NCBI RefSeq assembly: GCF_006715305.1
Contig: NZ_VFMY01000001.1
Span: forward strand, 4,526,001 to 4,590,000
DNA: 64,000 bases
Source: Arthrobacter sp. SLBN-100
Lineage (GTDB): Bacteria > Actinomycetota > Actinomycetes > Actinomycetales > Micrococcaceae
Reading direction: 5' to 3'
This document shows positions 18,166-27,132 of this stretch, one piece after another (position 1 is the first letter of the stretch; each line of letters begins with the position of its first letter). Under the pieces are notes generated by a model. That model was not told the origin of the DNA. It ran no database searches and saw only the letters and a list, made by a program, of their open reading frames with translations. The translations under genes and the position numbers were made by a program.

Positions 18166-19350
18166 ATGCAGCCACGCAGAATCGCCCTCCTCGGATCCAC
18201 TGGTTCCATCGGCACCCAGGCGATTGACGTCGTCGACGGCGCCCCGCATCTTTTCGAGGTCGTGGCACTCAGCGCCGGCGGCGGAAACCTGGAACTCCTG
18301 GCCCGGCAGGCGGTCCACACCGGAGCCGCAGCGGTAGGAATCGCCGGCGGCGACCCGCGCCGGCTGGCAACCCTGATAGATGAGGCGGCTGCCGCAGCGG
18401 GGAAGCGCGGTTACCGGCCGGAGATCATCGCCGGGCCGGACGCCTCCACCAGGATCGCCGAGGCCGAAGCTGACGTGGTGCTCAACGGCATCACCGGATC
18501 AATCGGACTCGCGCCGACGCTCGCGGCGCTGAAGTCCGGCGCCACGCTCGCCCTCGCCAACAAAGAATCCCTGATTGTGGGCGGGGAACTGGTCAAGGCG
18601 GCGGCCCGTGAAGGCCAGATCGTCCCGGTGGATTCGGAGCATTCGGCGATCGCCCAGTGCCTGCGTTCAGGCTCGGCGGGGGAGGTGGAGAAACTGATCC
18701 TGACTGCGTCCGGCGGCCCTTTCCGGGGCCGCAACCGGGAGGAGCTCCACGACGTCACGCCGCCGGAGGCTCTGGCGCACCCTACCTGGGACATGGGAGT
18801 CATGGTCACCACCAACTCCGCTACCCTCGTCAACAAAGGGTTGGAAGTTATCGAGGCCCACCTGCTGTTCGACGTGCCGCTGGACCGGATCGACGTGGTG
18901 GTCCATCCCCAGTCCGTGGTGCACTCCATGGTCCAGTTCATCGACGGATCCATCATCGCGCAGGCCTCGCCGCCGGACATGCGCCTCCCCATAGCCCTGG
19001 GCCTGGGCTGGCCGGACAGGGTCCCCGGGGCGGCCGCTGCCTGCGACTGGACCCAAGCCGCCACCTGGACCTTCGAGCCGTTGGACGTGGCGGCCTTCCC
19101 TGCTGTGGATCTTGCCAAGGACGCCGCCAAGCAGGGCAGCACATTCCCCGCAGTCTTCAATGCCGCCAACGAGGAAGCCGTCACCGCGTTCCACGCGGGC
19201 CGCATCCGGTTTACCGACATTGTGGACACCATCGCAGCCGTTCTCAGCGAACACCCAGGGTCCTCCGGGCTGACGGTGGAATCAGTGCTGGATGCTGAGA
19301 GGTGGGCACGTGCGCGCGCCAACGAACGTTTAGCAGTCAGCAGTCTCTAG
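18166..19350 (+). CDS. dxr: 1-deoxy-D-xylulose 5-phosphate reductoisomerase
   Basis: A 394-aa enzyme of the MEP isoprenoid pathway that converts DXP to MEP with NADPH. Visible are the Rossmann motif [16 protein letters not shown] (residues about 7-22), [27 protein letters not shown] with the metal-binding acids, and the C-terminal [11 protein letters not shown]. The length is normal. It starts only 50 bp from the divergent lipase-maturation-factor gene and is followed by the site-2 protease gene after 18 bp. Confidence 0.96.
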   Translation: MQPRRIALLGSTGSIGTQAIDVVDGAPHLFEVVALSAGGGNLELLARQAVHTGAAAVGIAGGDPRRLATLIDEAAAAAGKRGYRPEIIAGPDASTRIAEAEADVVLNGITGSIGLAPTLAALKSGATLALANKESLIVGGELVKAAAREGQIVPVDSEHSAIAQCLRSGSAGEVEKLILTASGGPFRGRNREELHDVTPPEALAHPTWDMGVMVTTNSATLVNKGLEVIEAHLLFDVPLDRIDVVVHPQSVVHSMVQFIDGSIIAQASPPDMRLPIALGLGWPDRVPGAAAACDWTQAATWTFEPLDVAAFPAVDLAKDAAKQGSTFPAVFNAANEEAVTAFHAGRIRFTDIVDTIAAVLSEHPGSSGLTVESVLDAERWARARANERLAVSSL

Positions 19351-19368
19351 GAAGCAGCAAGCATCTCC

Positions 19369-20700
19369 ATGACCCCCGTTCTCCTCTTTGTCCTCGGTGT
19401 CGTCTTTGTGGCCATCGGCATCGCGGCCTCCATCGCGCTTCACGAAGTGGGCCACCTCCTGCCCGCCAAGCTCTTTCGGGTCCGCGTCACCAAGTACATG
19501 ATCGGCTTTGGCCCTACTCTTTGGTCGCGGCGGAAAGGCGAAACCGAGTACGGCGTGAAGGCCATTCCGCTGGGCGGCTACGTGTCCATGATTGGCATGT
19601 ACCCGCCCAACAAGGAGGACGGGACGGTCCGTCCGTCCAGCACCGGAATGTTCCAGACCCTGGCCACGGAAGCCCGCTCCATGGCGCACCAGGAAGTGGG
19701 GCCGGGCGATGAAAACCGCGTTTTCTACCGGCTTCCGGTGTGGAAGAAGATCATCGTTATGCTGGGCGGCCCGGCCATGAACATAGTCCTCGGCGTGATC
19801 CTGACGGCCGTCCTGCTGATGGGATTCGGCATCGCCATAGCCACCACCAGCATCTCTGACGTCTCCAAGTGCCAGGTGGCCGCCGGCGAAACGGTGGATC
19901 CCGATTCCGCCGACTGCAAGCTCACCCCAGCCGCCGCTGCGGGCCTGAAACCGAACGACACCGTCACCTCCTTCGACGGCAAGACCGTCACCAGCTGGGA
20001 CCAACTCACCGAGTGGATCCGTGCCTCCGCCGGACGCGAGGTAGCCATCACCGTTGAGCGGGACGATTCTCCCGTGTCCACTACCGTGACCCCCGTGCTG
20101 TCCGCCAGGCCCATCATCGGGACAGACGGCCGGCAGGCGAGGGACGACGGCGGCAATCTCCTGTACCAGGACGTCGGCTTCCTGGGCATCGGTGCCCAAA
20201 CTGAACTCGTGGCCCAGCCGGCGTCGTCCGTCCTGCCCATGGCCGGAGAGAACATCAAGCAGGTGGCCGGCGTGATTTTTAACCTTCCGGCGCGGGTGGT
20301 GGGTGTGGCGAAGGCTGCCTTCAGCGAGGAACCGCGGGATCCCAACGGCCCCATCAGCGTGGTGGGCGTCGGCAGGGTGGCCGGTGAAGTGGCCGCCATG
20401 GAGGAGATTCCCGTCCAGTCGCGGGTGGCCGCCCTGATCGGACTGCTCGCCGGGCTCAACTTTGCGCTGGCGGTCTTCAACCTTGTCCCGCTGTTGCCGC
20501 TCGACGGCGGGCATGTTGCGGGCGCGCTGTACGAAGGTGCCCGGCGCAAGGTGGCCAAGCTGTTCGGCAGGCCGGACCCGGGGGCCTTCGATATTGCAAA
20601 GCTCCTCCCGGTGACCTATGTGGTGGCCGCGTTGCTGATGGGCATGAGCGCACTCCTTATCTATGCCGACATCGTGAAGCCGGTGAACCTGTTCGGCTGA
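19369..20700 (+). CDS. rip1: Site-2 intramembrane metalloprotease (RseP/Rip1 family)
   Basis: A 443-aa M50 zinc protease. The active-site HEVGH lies at residues 25-29 in the first membrane helix, a PDZ domain occupies the middle (about residues 180-270), and the third zinc ligand is in LVPLLPLDGGH near residue 376. It cleaves anti-sigma factors or other membrane-anchored regulators, as Rip1 does in mycobacteria. The position after dxr matches many actinobacteria. Its stop codon lies in a CGGCTGA sequence that resembles the half-sites of the downstream SatD promoter. Confidence 0.94.
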   Translation: MTPVLLFVLGVVFVAIGIAASIALHEVGHLLPAKLFRVRVTKYMIGFGPTLWSRRKGETEYGVKAIPLGGYVSMIGMYPPNKEDGTVRPSSTGMFQTLATEARSMAHQEVGPGDENRVFYRLPVWKKIIVMLGGPAMNIVLGVILTAVLLMGFGIAIATTSISDVSKCQVAAGETVDPDSADCKLTPAAAAGLKPNDTVTSFDGKTVTSWDQLTEWIRASAGREVAITVERDDSPVSTTVTPVLSARPIIGTDGRQARDDGGNLLYQDVGFLGIGAQTELVAQPASSVLPMAGENIKQVAGVIFNLPARVVGVAKAAFSEEPRDPNGPISVVGVGRVAGEVAAMEEIPVQSRVAALIGLLAGLNFALAVFNLVPLLPLDGGHVAGALYEGARRKVAKLFGRPDPGAFDIAKLLPVTYVVAALLMGMSALLIYADIVKPVNLFG

Positions 20701-20718
20701 ACTCAGCTGATTCCCATT

Positions 20719-20783
20719 TATCAGCCGATTTCGGCTGATATTGAATAATCAGCCGTTCATGATTGATTGTTGTGAATCAGCCG
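20719..20783 (+). promoter_or_regulatory. Operator array of ATCAGCCG half-sites upstream of the SatD gene
   Basis: A perfect 22-bp palindrome (20719-20740) is built from ATCAGCCG and its complement CGGCTGAT. Two more direct copies of ATCAGCCG lie at 20748 and 20776, so the three direct copies start exactly 28 bp apart (20720, 20748, 20776). The array ends 14 bp before the SatD start codon. Autoregulation by the SatD protein's own helix-turn-helix is the likely function. Confidence 0.7.
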
Positions 20784-20797
20784 CCTACGGTTGGTGC

Positions 20798-21508
20798 ATG
20801 TACGTTCTGACGATTGACCAGCAGGGCAGCACTTCCGACATCGACCGGGTGCCGGAGCTGATTTCCGCACTGCAAAGCCTCACGTCCGCCCGCTTCGAGC
20901 GTTCGGTAGGCGACGAACTCCAGGGCGTGGTGGAACAGCCGGAAGAAGTGGTGGATATCGCCCTGCATGCCCTTCGTGGCGGGTACTGGTACGTCGGGAT
21001 TGGTATCGGTGCGGTGCAGGTGGCTCCGGGAGGCAGCCCCCGCGAAGGGGCCGGAAGCGGGTTTGTGGCCGCGCGAAAAGCCGTGGAACTGGCGAAGAGC
21101 GCTGCGGGCCATGTGCCGTTGTCAGTGGTCGCAGGCACTATGGGCCGTGGCAGGGAAATCCCGCCCCAAGCCAAGGAGGGTGCCATGGCCGGTGCAAATG
21201 CCCAGGCAGTGCTTCGGTTGATCGGACGTCTCGTCCAGCAACGTACGCAGGCCCAGTGGCGGGTGGTGGACAGTCTCCGCGCCCTGGAAGCCGGCGAGGG
21301 CAAACACGGCAGCCAGAAACATGTAGCCCGGGAGCTGGGAATATCGGAGCAATCGGTGAGCCGTGCCGTGCTCCGCTCAGGCTGGCAGGAAGAATGGGCA
21401 GCCAGGCCGGCCGCAGCAATGCTCCTCGGGTATGCGCAGAGCCGGACCGCCGATACCGGAACTGCCCCGCCGCAAACCTCCCGGCCCGGGAACGAAGGAG
21501 ACACGTGA
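20798..21508 (+). CDS. SatD family protein with C-terminal helix-turn-helix
   Basis: A 236-aa protein resembling the SatD family (named after Streptococcus mutans satD; biochemical role unknown). The start MYVLTIDQQGS, the RSVGDELQGVV segment and the GGYWYVGIGIG strand are typical. The C-terminal part HGSQKHVARELGISEQSVSR (about residues 167-186) looks like a DNA-binding helix-turn-helix. The frame is open 19 codons upstream, but those overlap the ATCAGCCG array, so ATG 20798 is preferred. It overlaps the following membrane-protein gene by 4 bp (GTGA) and probably represses its own operon. Confidence 0.75.
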   Translation: MYVLTIDQQGSTSDIDRVPELISALQSLTSARFERSVGDELQGVVEQPEEVVDIALHALRGGYWYVGIGIGAVQVAPGGSPREGAGSGFVAARKAVELAKSAAGHVPLSVVAGTMGRGREIPPQAKEGAMAGANAQAVLRLIGRLVQQRTQAQWRVVDSLRALEAGEGKHGSQKHVARELGISEQSVSRAVLRSGWQEEWAARPAAAMLLGYAQSRTADTGTAPPQTSRPGNEGDT

Positions 21509-22017
21509 CCGCACTCTGGATCACCCTCGCGCTGCTCGTGGCTGGCTTCGCCGGCTGGCCCGTGACGGCCCTGGTGTTCCGGCTCGCCCGCACCATCGAT
21601 GACAGGGCGGACGCCGCCAAAGCTGCAGAAGAGGCCAGGAGGGCAGCGGAGGACCCCTCGGCAGACGTCACTGCTGATTCCCCGCACACCGAAACCCAAA
21701 GCGTGGACGGTGAGCTGACAGCAGCGCCCGAGGCGCCGGCGTCGGCCGGTTCTGCCGGGGAGCCGCCGGCTCCAACCCAGCGCATCCTGCGCGGCGGGGC
21801 CATCATCGGGATCCTCGAAAGGCTCGGCGTTTGCCTGGCCATCCTGACCGGGCAGCCGGTGGCCATCGCCTACATTGTCGCCATCAAGGGCCTGGGCAGG
21901 TTTGCGGAGTTGAAGGAAACGCCGGTGGCGGCCGAACGCTTCATCATCGGAACGCTGACCTCCATGCTGTGGGCGGCCGGAACTGCAGCTGCTGTCAAAG
22001 TCCTGTTCCTGTCGTAG
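21505..22017 (+). CDS. Membrane protein coupled to SatD, C-terminus resembling DUF3307 proteins
   Basis: A 170-aa protein with an N-terminal membrane helix (about residues 3-24), a charged Ala/Glu-rich linker (about 28-90) and two C-terminal hydrophobic segments. The end (VAIAYIVAIKGLGRFAELKE, then AERFIIGTLTS) resembles the C-terminus of DUF3307 membrane proteins, which often accompany SatD. That resemblance is from memory and not tested. GTG 21505 has AAGGAG upstream. No function is known. Confidence 0.75.
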   Translation: MTALWITLALLVAGFAGWPVTALVFRLARTIDDRADAAKAAEEARRAAEDPSADVTADSPHTETQSVDGELTAAPEAPASAGSAGEPPAPTQRILRGGAIIGILERLGVCLAILTGQPVAIAYIVAIKGLGRFAELKETPVAAERFIIGTLTSMLWAAGTAAAVKVLFLS

Positions 22018-22101
22018 GAACAGGACCGGTGCGGGTGTGGGAAGGATCCCGTTCGGCCATGCGGATGCGTGCAACGGGAGGCAGGGCGATAGGGTAGCCG
22101 T

Positions 22102-22395
22102 ATGACAGTTTTTGCCGTTGAGTACGTTTACGCCGCCGATTCCACCGAAGCCCGCAACGAGGCCAGGCCAGCGCACCGCGAATGGCTTGCGGGCCTTGCA
22201 CAGGACGGTGCCGTCCTTGCCAGCGGTCCGTACGGTGACGGCGCCGGAGCTCTCCTGATCTTCAAGACAGCAGACGAGGCCGCCCTCAACTCGATCCTCA
22301 AGCAGGATCCCTTCGCCGCCGCAGGAGTCATCGCCGGGACCCGCATCACGGAGTGGTCACCCATCATCGGCGTGCTCGCCGGACTCGTCGCGTAG
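22102..22395 (+). CDS. YciI family protein
   Basis: A 97-aa dimeric alpha-beta barrel protein of the YciI family. [20 protein letters not shown] carries the conserved His-Arg and Gly-Pro positions, and [11 protein letters not shown] ends the fold. Family members are small putative hydrolytic enzymes or accessory domains without a well-established reaction. It stands alone between the SatD pair and ispG, an accessory insertion in the usual rip1-ispG order. Confidence 0.9.
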   Translation: MTVFAVEYVYAADSTEARNEARPAHREWLAGLAQDGAVLASGPYGDGAGALLIFKTADEAALNSILKQDPFAAAGVIAGTRITEWSPIIGVLAGLVA

Positions 22396-22429
22396 CCGCT
22401 TCAACACCCTTTCAACTCTAGGAGTCCAC

Positions 22430-23596
22430 GTGACCTCGGTCAGCCTGGGAATGCCGTCAGCACCCCCGCCCGTTCTTGCCCCCCGCCGCAAGACCCGCCA
22501 GATCAAAGTCGGTTCCGTGGGTGTCGGTTCTGATTCCCCCATCAGTGTGCAGTCCATGACCACCACGCCCACCACGGACATTAACGCCACCCTGCAGCAG
22601 ATCGCGGAGCTCACCGCGTCCGGCTGCGATATTGTGCGCGTCGCCTGCCCCTCGGCGGACGACGCCGAGGCGCTGCCCATCATCGCCAGGAAGTCCCAGA
22701 TCCCGGTCATCGCGGACATCCACTTCCAACCCAAATACGTCTTCGCTGCCATCGAAGCAGGCTGTGCCGCCGTACGCGTGAACCCCGGAAACATCCGCAA
22801 GTTCGATGACCAGGTCAAGGAGATCGCAGCAGCAGCCCGGGATCACGGCACTTCCATCCGTATCGGCGTGAACGCAGGCTCGCTGGAGCCCGGCATCCTC
22901 AAAAAATACGGGAAGGCAACCCCGGAGGCACTGGTGGAGTCTGCCGTCTGGGAAGCATCCTTGTTTGAAGAGCACGGCTTCCACGACTTCAAGATCTCCG
23001 TTAAGCACAACGATCCCGTGATTATGGTGGCTGCCTACGAGATGCTGGCGGAGAAGGGCGACTGGCCGCTGCACCTCGGTGTGACGGAGGCCGGGCCGGC
23101 GTTCCAGGGAACCATCAAGTCCGCCACCGCCTTCGGTGCGCTCCTGTCCCGGGGCATCGGCGACACCATCCGGGTTTCCCTCTCCGCCCCGCCGGTGGAG
23201 GAAATCAAGGTAGGCAACCAGATTCTCCAGTCCCTCAACCTGCGCCCCCGGAAGCTGGAGATTGTCTCCTGCCCGTCCTGCGGCCGCGCGCAGGTGGACG
23301 TGTACACGCTCGCCGAGCAGGTGACTGCCGGCCTGGAAGGCATGGAGATCCCGTTGCGCGTAGCCGTGATGGGCTGCGTGGTGAACGGTCCAGGTGAAGC
23401 CCGCGAGGCAGATCTTGGCGTTGCTTCCGGCAACGGCAAGGGCCAGATCTTTGTGAAGGGTGAAGTCATCAAGACTGTGCCCGAGAGCCAAATTGTTGAG
23501 ACACTGATCGAAGAGGCCATGCGTATCGCGGAAGAGATGGGGGAGGCCGATGGCGAAGATGCTGTCAAGGGTAGCCCCGTGGTTAGCGTCTCGTAA
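22430..23596 (+). CDS. ispG: (E)-4-hydroxy-3-methylbut-2-enyl diphosphate synthase
   Basis: A 388-aa [4Fe-4S] enzyme (GcpE) of the MEP pathway that makes HMBPP. The barrel motif [35 protein letters not shown] and the cluster ligands CPSC (Cys281 and Cys284) and [11 protein letters not shown] (Cys316) are all present. It starts at GTG 22430. It overlaps the next gene by 47 bp in another frame. With dxr it forms a split MEP cluster in this region. Confidence 0.96.
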   Translation: MTSVSLGMPSAPPPVLAPRRKTRQIKVGSVGVGSDSPISVQSMTTTPTTDINATLQQIAELTASGCDIVRVACPSADDAEALPIIARKSQIPVIADIHFQPKYVFAAIEAGCAAVRVNPGNIRKFDDQVKEIAAAARDHGTSIRIGVNAGSLEPGILKKYGKATPEALVESAVWEASLFEEHGFHDFKISVKHNDPVIMVAAYEMLAEKGDWPLHLGVTEAGPAFQGTIKSATAFGALLSRGIGDTIRVSLSAPPVEEIKVGNQILQSLNLRPRKLEIVSCPSCGRAQVDVYTLAEQVTAGLEGMEIPLRVAVMGCVVNGPGEAREADLGVASGNGKGQIFVKGEVIKTVPESQIVETLIEEAMRIAEEMGEADGEDAVKGSPVVSVS

Positions 23597-24449
23597 GGAC
23601 GTCCCCGACCCCCCGGGACTTTCCGTCCGCACGCTGGACGGGACCGATACTGCCGCGCTCAGGCTGCTGGCGGAGCAGGATCCGGTCACCAATGTCTTTA
23701 TCCTCGCCCACCTGCATGCCGCCGGCACCGCCGCACCGACCAGCGGCGGCGCCGGCGTCATTGGCGTTTTCGACGACGGCATCCTGGTGGGGGCATGCTG
23801 GGCAGGGGCCAACCTGGTACCGGTCCAGCTGGACCCGGAGCTTGCGGGGGTGGTCGCGGAAGTAGCCAACACGTCCGGCCGCCGGTACGCCTCAGCCTTT
23901 GGCCCCGCCCAGTCGGTCCTGGCCCTGCACGCGGAACTTGTGGAACTGGGCCACCGGGCCCACGAAGTCCGCGCCGAGCAGCCCCTCATGACCATCGAGG
24001 GCCGGCCGTCGATCGAACCCCACCCCGGCCTTGCGCTGGGAAACCTGGCCGACTTTGACCGCATCCTTCCCGCCTGCGCCGCCATGTTCGAGGAAGAAGT
24101 GGGGTATTCCCCCTTCCTGGGCGGCAAGGAGTTCTATAGCCGGCGGGTGGAAGGGCTGATCCGCCAGGGCCATTCACTGGTCCACCTGAACAACGCACGC
24201 GAGGTGGTGTTCAAGGCTGAACTGGGCGCCGTCACCTCCGACGTCACCCAGATCCAGGGCGTCTGGATGAACCCGCTCTACCGGGGCCAGGGCTTGAGCG
24301 CCGGCTACATGGCCGCCGTGGTGGAGCAAGCCCGGACAATGGCGCCCATCACCAGCCTCTACGTCAACGGCTTCAACCTGCGCGCCCGCGCCACCTATGA
24401 GCGGGTCGGCTTCCAGCAGGTGGGCACGTTCGCTACGGTTCTTTTCTAG
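23550..24449 (+). CDS. GNAT family N-acetyltransferase (DUF4081 type)
   Basis: A 299-aa protein with an N-terminal DUF4081-like domain and a C-terminal GNAT fold. The acetyl-CoA loop is seen in [22 protein letters not shown], followed by [19 protein letters not shown]. The substrate is unknown. It overlaps ispG by 47 bp in a different frame, indicating co-transcription; this ispG-GNAT pair is conserved in actinobacteria. Confidence 0.88.
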   Translation: MAKMLSRVAPWLASRKDVPDPPGLSVRTLDGTDTAALRLLAEQDPVTNVFILAHLHAAGTAAPTSGGAGVIGVFDDGILVGACWAGANLVPVQLDPELAGVVAEVANTSGRRYASAFGPAQSVLALHAELVELGHRAHEVRAEQPLMTIEGRPSIEPHPGLALGNLADFDRILPACAAMFEEEVGYSPFLGGKEFYSRRVEGLIRQGHSLVHLNNAREVVFKAELGAVTSDVTQIQGVWMNPLYRGQGLSAGYMAAVVEQARTMAPITSLYVNGFNLRARATYERVGFQQVGTFATVLF

Positions 24450-24479
24450 CCAGCTCTTTTCCAGCCGCCAAGGTTGCGG

Positions 24480-25100
24480 TTAGCTGCCCAGTTCGCCGGT
24501 CAGGTAGCGCTGCACATTCGGGGCCACGAGCTTGACCACGTCCTCCGGTGCCGCCGACGCGATGGGTTCCAGGCGGACCACGTAGCGGACCATCATGAGT
24601 CCCACCATCTGTGTGGCCACCAGGTCTCCCCGCAAGGCAACTTCCTGAGGCGGCCCCTGCACTCCTGCCGTGATCCGGCTGACGACAGTCCGGGTCACCA
24701 GTTCGGGGAGGAGCGCGGTCCGGGCCTTTGAGCTGAGGGTGCCGCGCAGGAACGCCACCAGGCTTGGCTGGGCGGGGCTTTCCCAGAGGCGCAGCACGGC
24801 GCGGACGATCAACTCGGCCCGCTGCTCCGGGCGGGCGGCCGAAACACCCGCCAGCACCTCCTCCGGGTCGGCGGGAAGTTCGATACTCAGGGCGAAGAGC
24901 TCATCCTTGCCGTTGAAGAAATGGTGGACCATGGCAGGATCCACCCCCGCTGCCCGGGCCACCTGCCTCAGGCTGGTGCCCTCGAATCCATGTTCGGCGA
25001 ACAGCCGCCGGGCGGCATCCAGGATCCCGTCCCTTGATGCCGCTGTTCCGCCGCGGCGCCCCCGCCTTGCCGGTGGAGAACCACTCCCCTCCAGGGTCAT
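24480..25100 (-). CDS. TetR family regulator of the adjacent ABC exporter
   Basis: A 206-aa TetR protein with a helix-turn-helix in DGILDAARRLFAEHGFEGTS followed by RQVARAAGVDPAMVHHFF (about residues 23-65) and a C-terminal ligand domain. The frame continues 27 codons upstream into the permease gene, but ATG 25100 overlaps the permease stop as ATGA and is preferred. It is the last gene of an ATPase-permease-regulator operon, consistent with a drug- or lipid-responsive exporter that controls its own expression. Confidence 0.9.
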   Translation of the reverse strand: MTLEGSGSPPARRGRRGGTAASRDGILDAARRLFAEHGFEGTSLRQVARAAGVDPAMVHHFFNGKDELFALSIELPADPEEVLAGVSAARPEQRAELIVRAVLRLWESPAQPSLVAFLRGTLSSKARTALLPELVTRTVVSRITAGVQGPPQEVALRGDLVATQMVGLMMVRYVVRLEPIASAAPEDVVKLVAPNVQRYLTGELGS

Positions 25101-25858
25101 GCCGTCCGCCTGCGCAGCGTCAGCGAGGCCAGCACCAGGACGCCCAGCACGATGGCTCCCATGATGGCGGCATCCTGCCACATCTGTTCCGTGGCCTCCG
25201 GGTTAGCGGCAATCTCCTGCAGAGCGTCCACGGAGAACGTCAACGGAAGGACATTCGAGATGGCCTCGAGGGCATCATTCATGCGGTCGCGCGCCACGAA
25301 CAGTCCGCAAAGGAGGATTTGCGGCACCACCACCACCGGCATGAACTGGACCGCCTGGAATTCGGTCTGCGCAAACGCCGAGCACAGCAGGCCCAGGGCC
25401 ACCCCCAGGACTGCGTTGATGACGGCGATCAGGACCACGAAGCCAGGCGGGCCCTCGATGTCGAGATCGAAAATCCAGTACGCCACGGCGGTCGCCACCA
25501 AAGACTGCAGGGCGGCCATAATGGAGAAGCCCAGGCCGTATCCAAAGAGCAGGTCGGATTTATGGACGGGTGTGGTGAGCAGCCGCTCCAGTGTCCCTGA
25601 GGTCCGCTCACGCAGCATGGTGATGGAGGTGACCAGGAACATCACCACAAACGGGAAGATGGCGAGCATCATCAGTCCCACGCGGTCGAAGGTGCGCGGC
25701 GCCCCGGGCGGCAGGGTCTCATTCTTGAAGAGGAAGTACACGGCGGTGAGCAGCAGTGCCGGGACCGCCAGGATCATGGCAATGCTGCGGTGGTCGTGCC
25801 GCAGCTGCTCCAGCACGCGGCGGGTGGTTGCGAGCATCATCAGGACATCCATCACCAC
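25097..25858 (-). CDS. ABC-2 type transporter permease
   Basis: A 253-aa permease with six membrane helices of the ABC-2 fold. The LRERTSGTLERLLTTPVHKS loop after the second helix is typical of antibiotic/drug exporters. The first possible starts are GTG 25858 or ATG 25852, the latter touching the ATPase stop codon. It pairs with the upstream ATP-binding protein; the substrate is unknown. Confidence 0.92.
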   Translation of the reverse strand: MVMDVLMMLATTRRVLEQLRHDHRSIAMILAVPALLLTAVYFLFKNETLPPGAPRTFDRVGLMMLAIFPFVVMFLVTSITMLRERTSGTLERLLTTPVHKSDLLFGYGLGFSIMAALQSLVATAVAYWIFDLDIEGPPGFVVLIAVINAVLGVALGLLCSAFAQTEFQAVQFMPVVVVPQILLCGLFVARDRMNDALEAISNVLPLTFSVDALQEIAANPEATEQMWQDAAIMGAIVLGVLVLASLTLRRRTA

Positions 25859-26715
25859 ACGCTCCTGTCCTGAGTTGTCCTGTCCTGTGCGGTCCTATCC
25901 AATGCAGCCCTGTCCAGTGCAGCCCTGTCCTGGTTCGAATTGTGCCGGACAGCGGGAACCCCTTCTTCCCCCGCCTCCTGGATGATGTGCAGGAAGGCTT
26001 TCTCCAGGTCGGCGCTGTGTCCGCGCCGGCTCAACTCATCGGGCGTCAGCTGGGCAAGCAGACGGCCTTCCCGCAGGAGAAGCAGCGTCTGGCAGTGGCT
26101 GGCCTCCTCCATGACATGGCTTGACACGAGCAGTGTGATCCCTTGCGCGGCCATGGCGCGGAAACGGCCCCAGAGGTCCGCCCGCAGCACAGGATCCAGC
26201 CCTACCGTCGGTTCATCCAGCACCAGCAGGCGCGGGCGGGCTACCAGCGCGCAGGCGAGGGATACCCGGCTGAGCTGGCCCCCGGACAGGTCTGCGGTCT
26301 TCTGCCGCGCCTGGGGTTCAAGTCCGACGGCGGCAATCGCCTCCGCTGCCTCGGCCGCCCCTTTGCGGTGCATGGCCCCGAAGTAGCGCACGTTCCCTTC
26401 CACCGTCAGGTCAGGGTAGACACTGGGTGCCTGTGTCACGTACCCCACCTGGTGCCGCAGCAGGCTGGTGCCAGCAGGCTGCCCAAGGACCCGCACCGAG
26501 CCTGAGGTGATGCGTTGCACGCCGACGATGGCCCGCATCAAGGTGGTTTTCCCACTTCCGGATGGACCGAGGAGTCCCGTAATTTGTCCGGGAGGAATAG
26601 CAAAATTAAGGCCCTGGAGGACGGGAACCCTGCCCCGCACCACCGTCAGGGCGCTGGCCGCCACCGCGCCGCTCTGATCCTCTCCGGGCGCGCTTTCCGG
26701 TGCCGAACGGGACAA
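25852..26715 (-). CDS. ABC transporter ATP-binding protein (exporter type)
   Basis: An ATPase with Walker A GPSGSGKTTL, signature LSGGQLSRV, Walker B LLVLDEPTVGLDP and the H-loop SSHVME. The frame opens at ATG 26811, but the first codons are AT-rich and overlap a perfect palindrome. TTG 26715 has GGAGG five bases upstream and leaves the palindrome in the promoter, so it is preferred (287 aa versus 319 aa). The C-terminus ends in a run of pentapeptides of the form AALDR, TAQDR and TTQDR, encoded by 15-bp DNA repeats and not part of the ATPase fold. Confidence 0.88.
   Translation of the reverse strand: MSRSAPESAPGEDQSGAVAASALTVVRGRVPVLQGLNFAIPPGQITGLLGPSGSGKTTLMRAIVGVQRITSGSVRVLGQPAGTSLLRHQVGYVTQAPSVYPDLTVEGNVRYFGAMHRKGAAEAAEAIAAVGLEPQARQKTADLSGGQLSRVSLACALVARPRLLVLDEPTVGLDPVLRADLWGRFRAMAAQGITLLVSSHVMEEASHCQTLLLLREGRLLAQLTPDELSRRGHSADLEKAFLHIIQEAGEEGVPAVRHNSNQDRAALDRAALDRTAQDRTTQDRSVW
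25862..25935. repeat. 15-bp repeats encoding the ABC ATPase C-terminal tail
   Basis: Imperfect units containing GTCC(A/T)GTGC or GTCCTGTCC recur about every 15 bp. Read on the minus strand they give QDR, AALDR, AALDR, TAQDR and TTQDR. The tract ends just before the permease start and appears to be a slippage-prone extension of the gene end. Confidence 0.6.
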
Positions 26716-26761
26716 GGCCGCCTCCGCTGAACTGCAGGTGGTCGGGGCCGGGAAGCCCGTA

Positions 26762-26781
26762 AATTCATCACCTGATGAATT
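26762..26781. promoter_or_regulatory. Candidate TetR operator of the ABC exporter operon
   Basis: AATTCATCACCTGATGAATT is a perfect 20-bp palindrome (9-bp arms, 2-bp centre) in an AT-rich stretch 47 bp before the preferred TTG start. Palindromes of this size upstream of a TetR-containing operon are commonly the autorepression site. Confidence 0.6.
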
Positions 26782-26933
26782 AACGCTATGCCTGCAACTA
26801 TCCTTAATCAACAGACTTGGATGGAAAAGTACTTGATAAATGTGGGCGCTATCACTTAGGTTCGATCTAGCTGCGCTGGAGTGGCGTGGGCGGTCTCACC
26901 AGTCCTCACCAGTACTTGGGCGATAACGGCGTC

Positions 26934-27001
26934 GAGCCACGCCCGGGAGCGATGACCAGCCTCGAGGGGGGCCAGGGGCTTTGTTTTCCCGGGCGTGGCT
27001 C
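26934..27001. repeat. Inverted repeat in the proS leader
   Basis: GAGCCACGCCCGGGA (26934-26948) is perfectly complementary to TCCCGGGCGTGGCTC (26987-27001) across a 38-nt loop. It lies 130 bp before the proS start. The following bases lack a U-run in the proS direction, so it may be a leader-RNA stem, a remnant terminator or a protein-binding site. Confidence 0.6.
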
Positions 27002-27132
27002 TACTGTGTCCGGAGGAGTCAAGAGTCATCCGGGGGAGTGGGGGCCAGGCGTCCAGTGCCGGTAGATTAGTACCCAGACGAATTTGTCCGGCCCTGCTGA
27101 TCCAGCACCTCCCCAGAAACGGATATCCACCC

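Larger units (their letters stand above)
26716..27132. other. 417-bp divergent intergenic region between the ABC operon and proS
   Basis: It contains the palindrome at 26762-26781, a relatively AT-rich stretch to about 26870 that probably holds the ABC promoter, and a stem-loop with 15-bp arms (26934-26948 and 26987-27001) in the proS leader. TAGATT at 27063 could be a -10 element for proS. I see no convincing gene here. Confidence 0.6.

Noticed and set aside
26934..27132. A T-box riboswitch upstream of proS
   Set aside because: No T-box consensus sequence or specifier-loop layout could be recognised, only a single simple stem.
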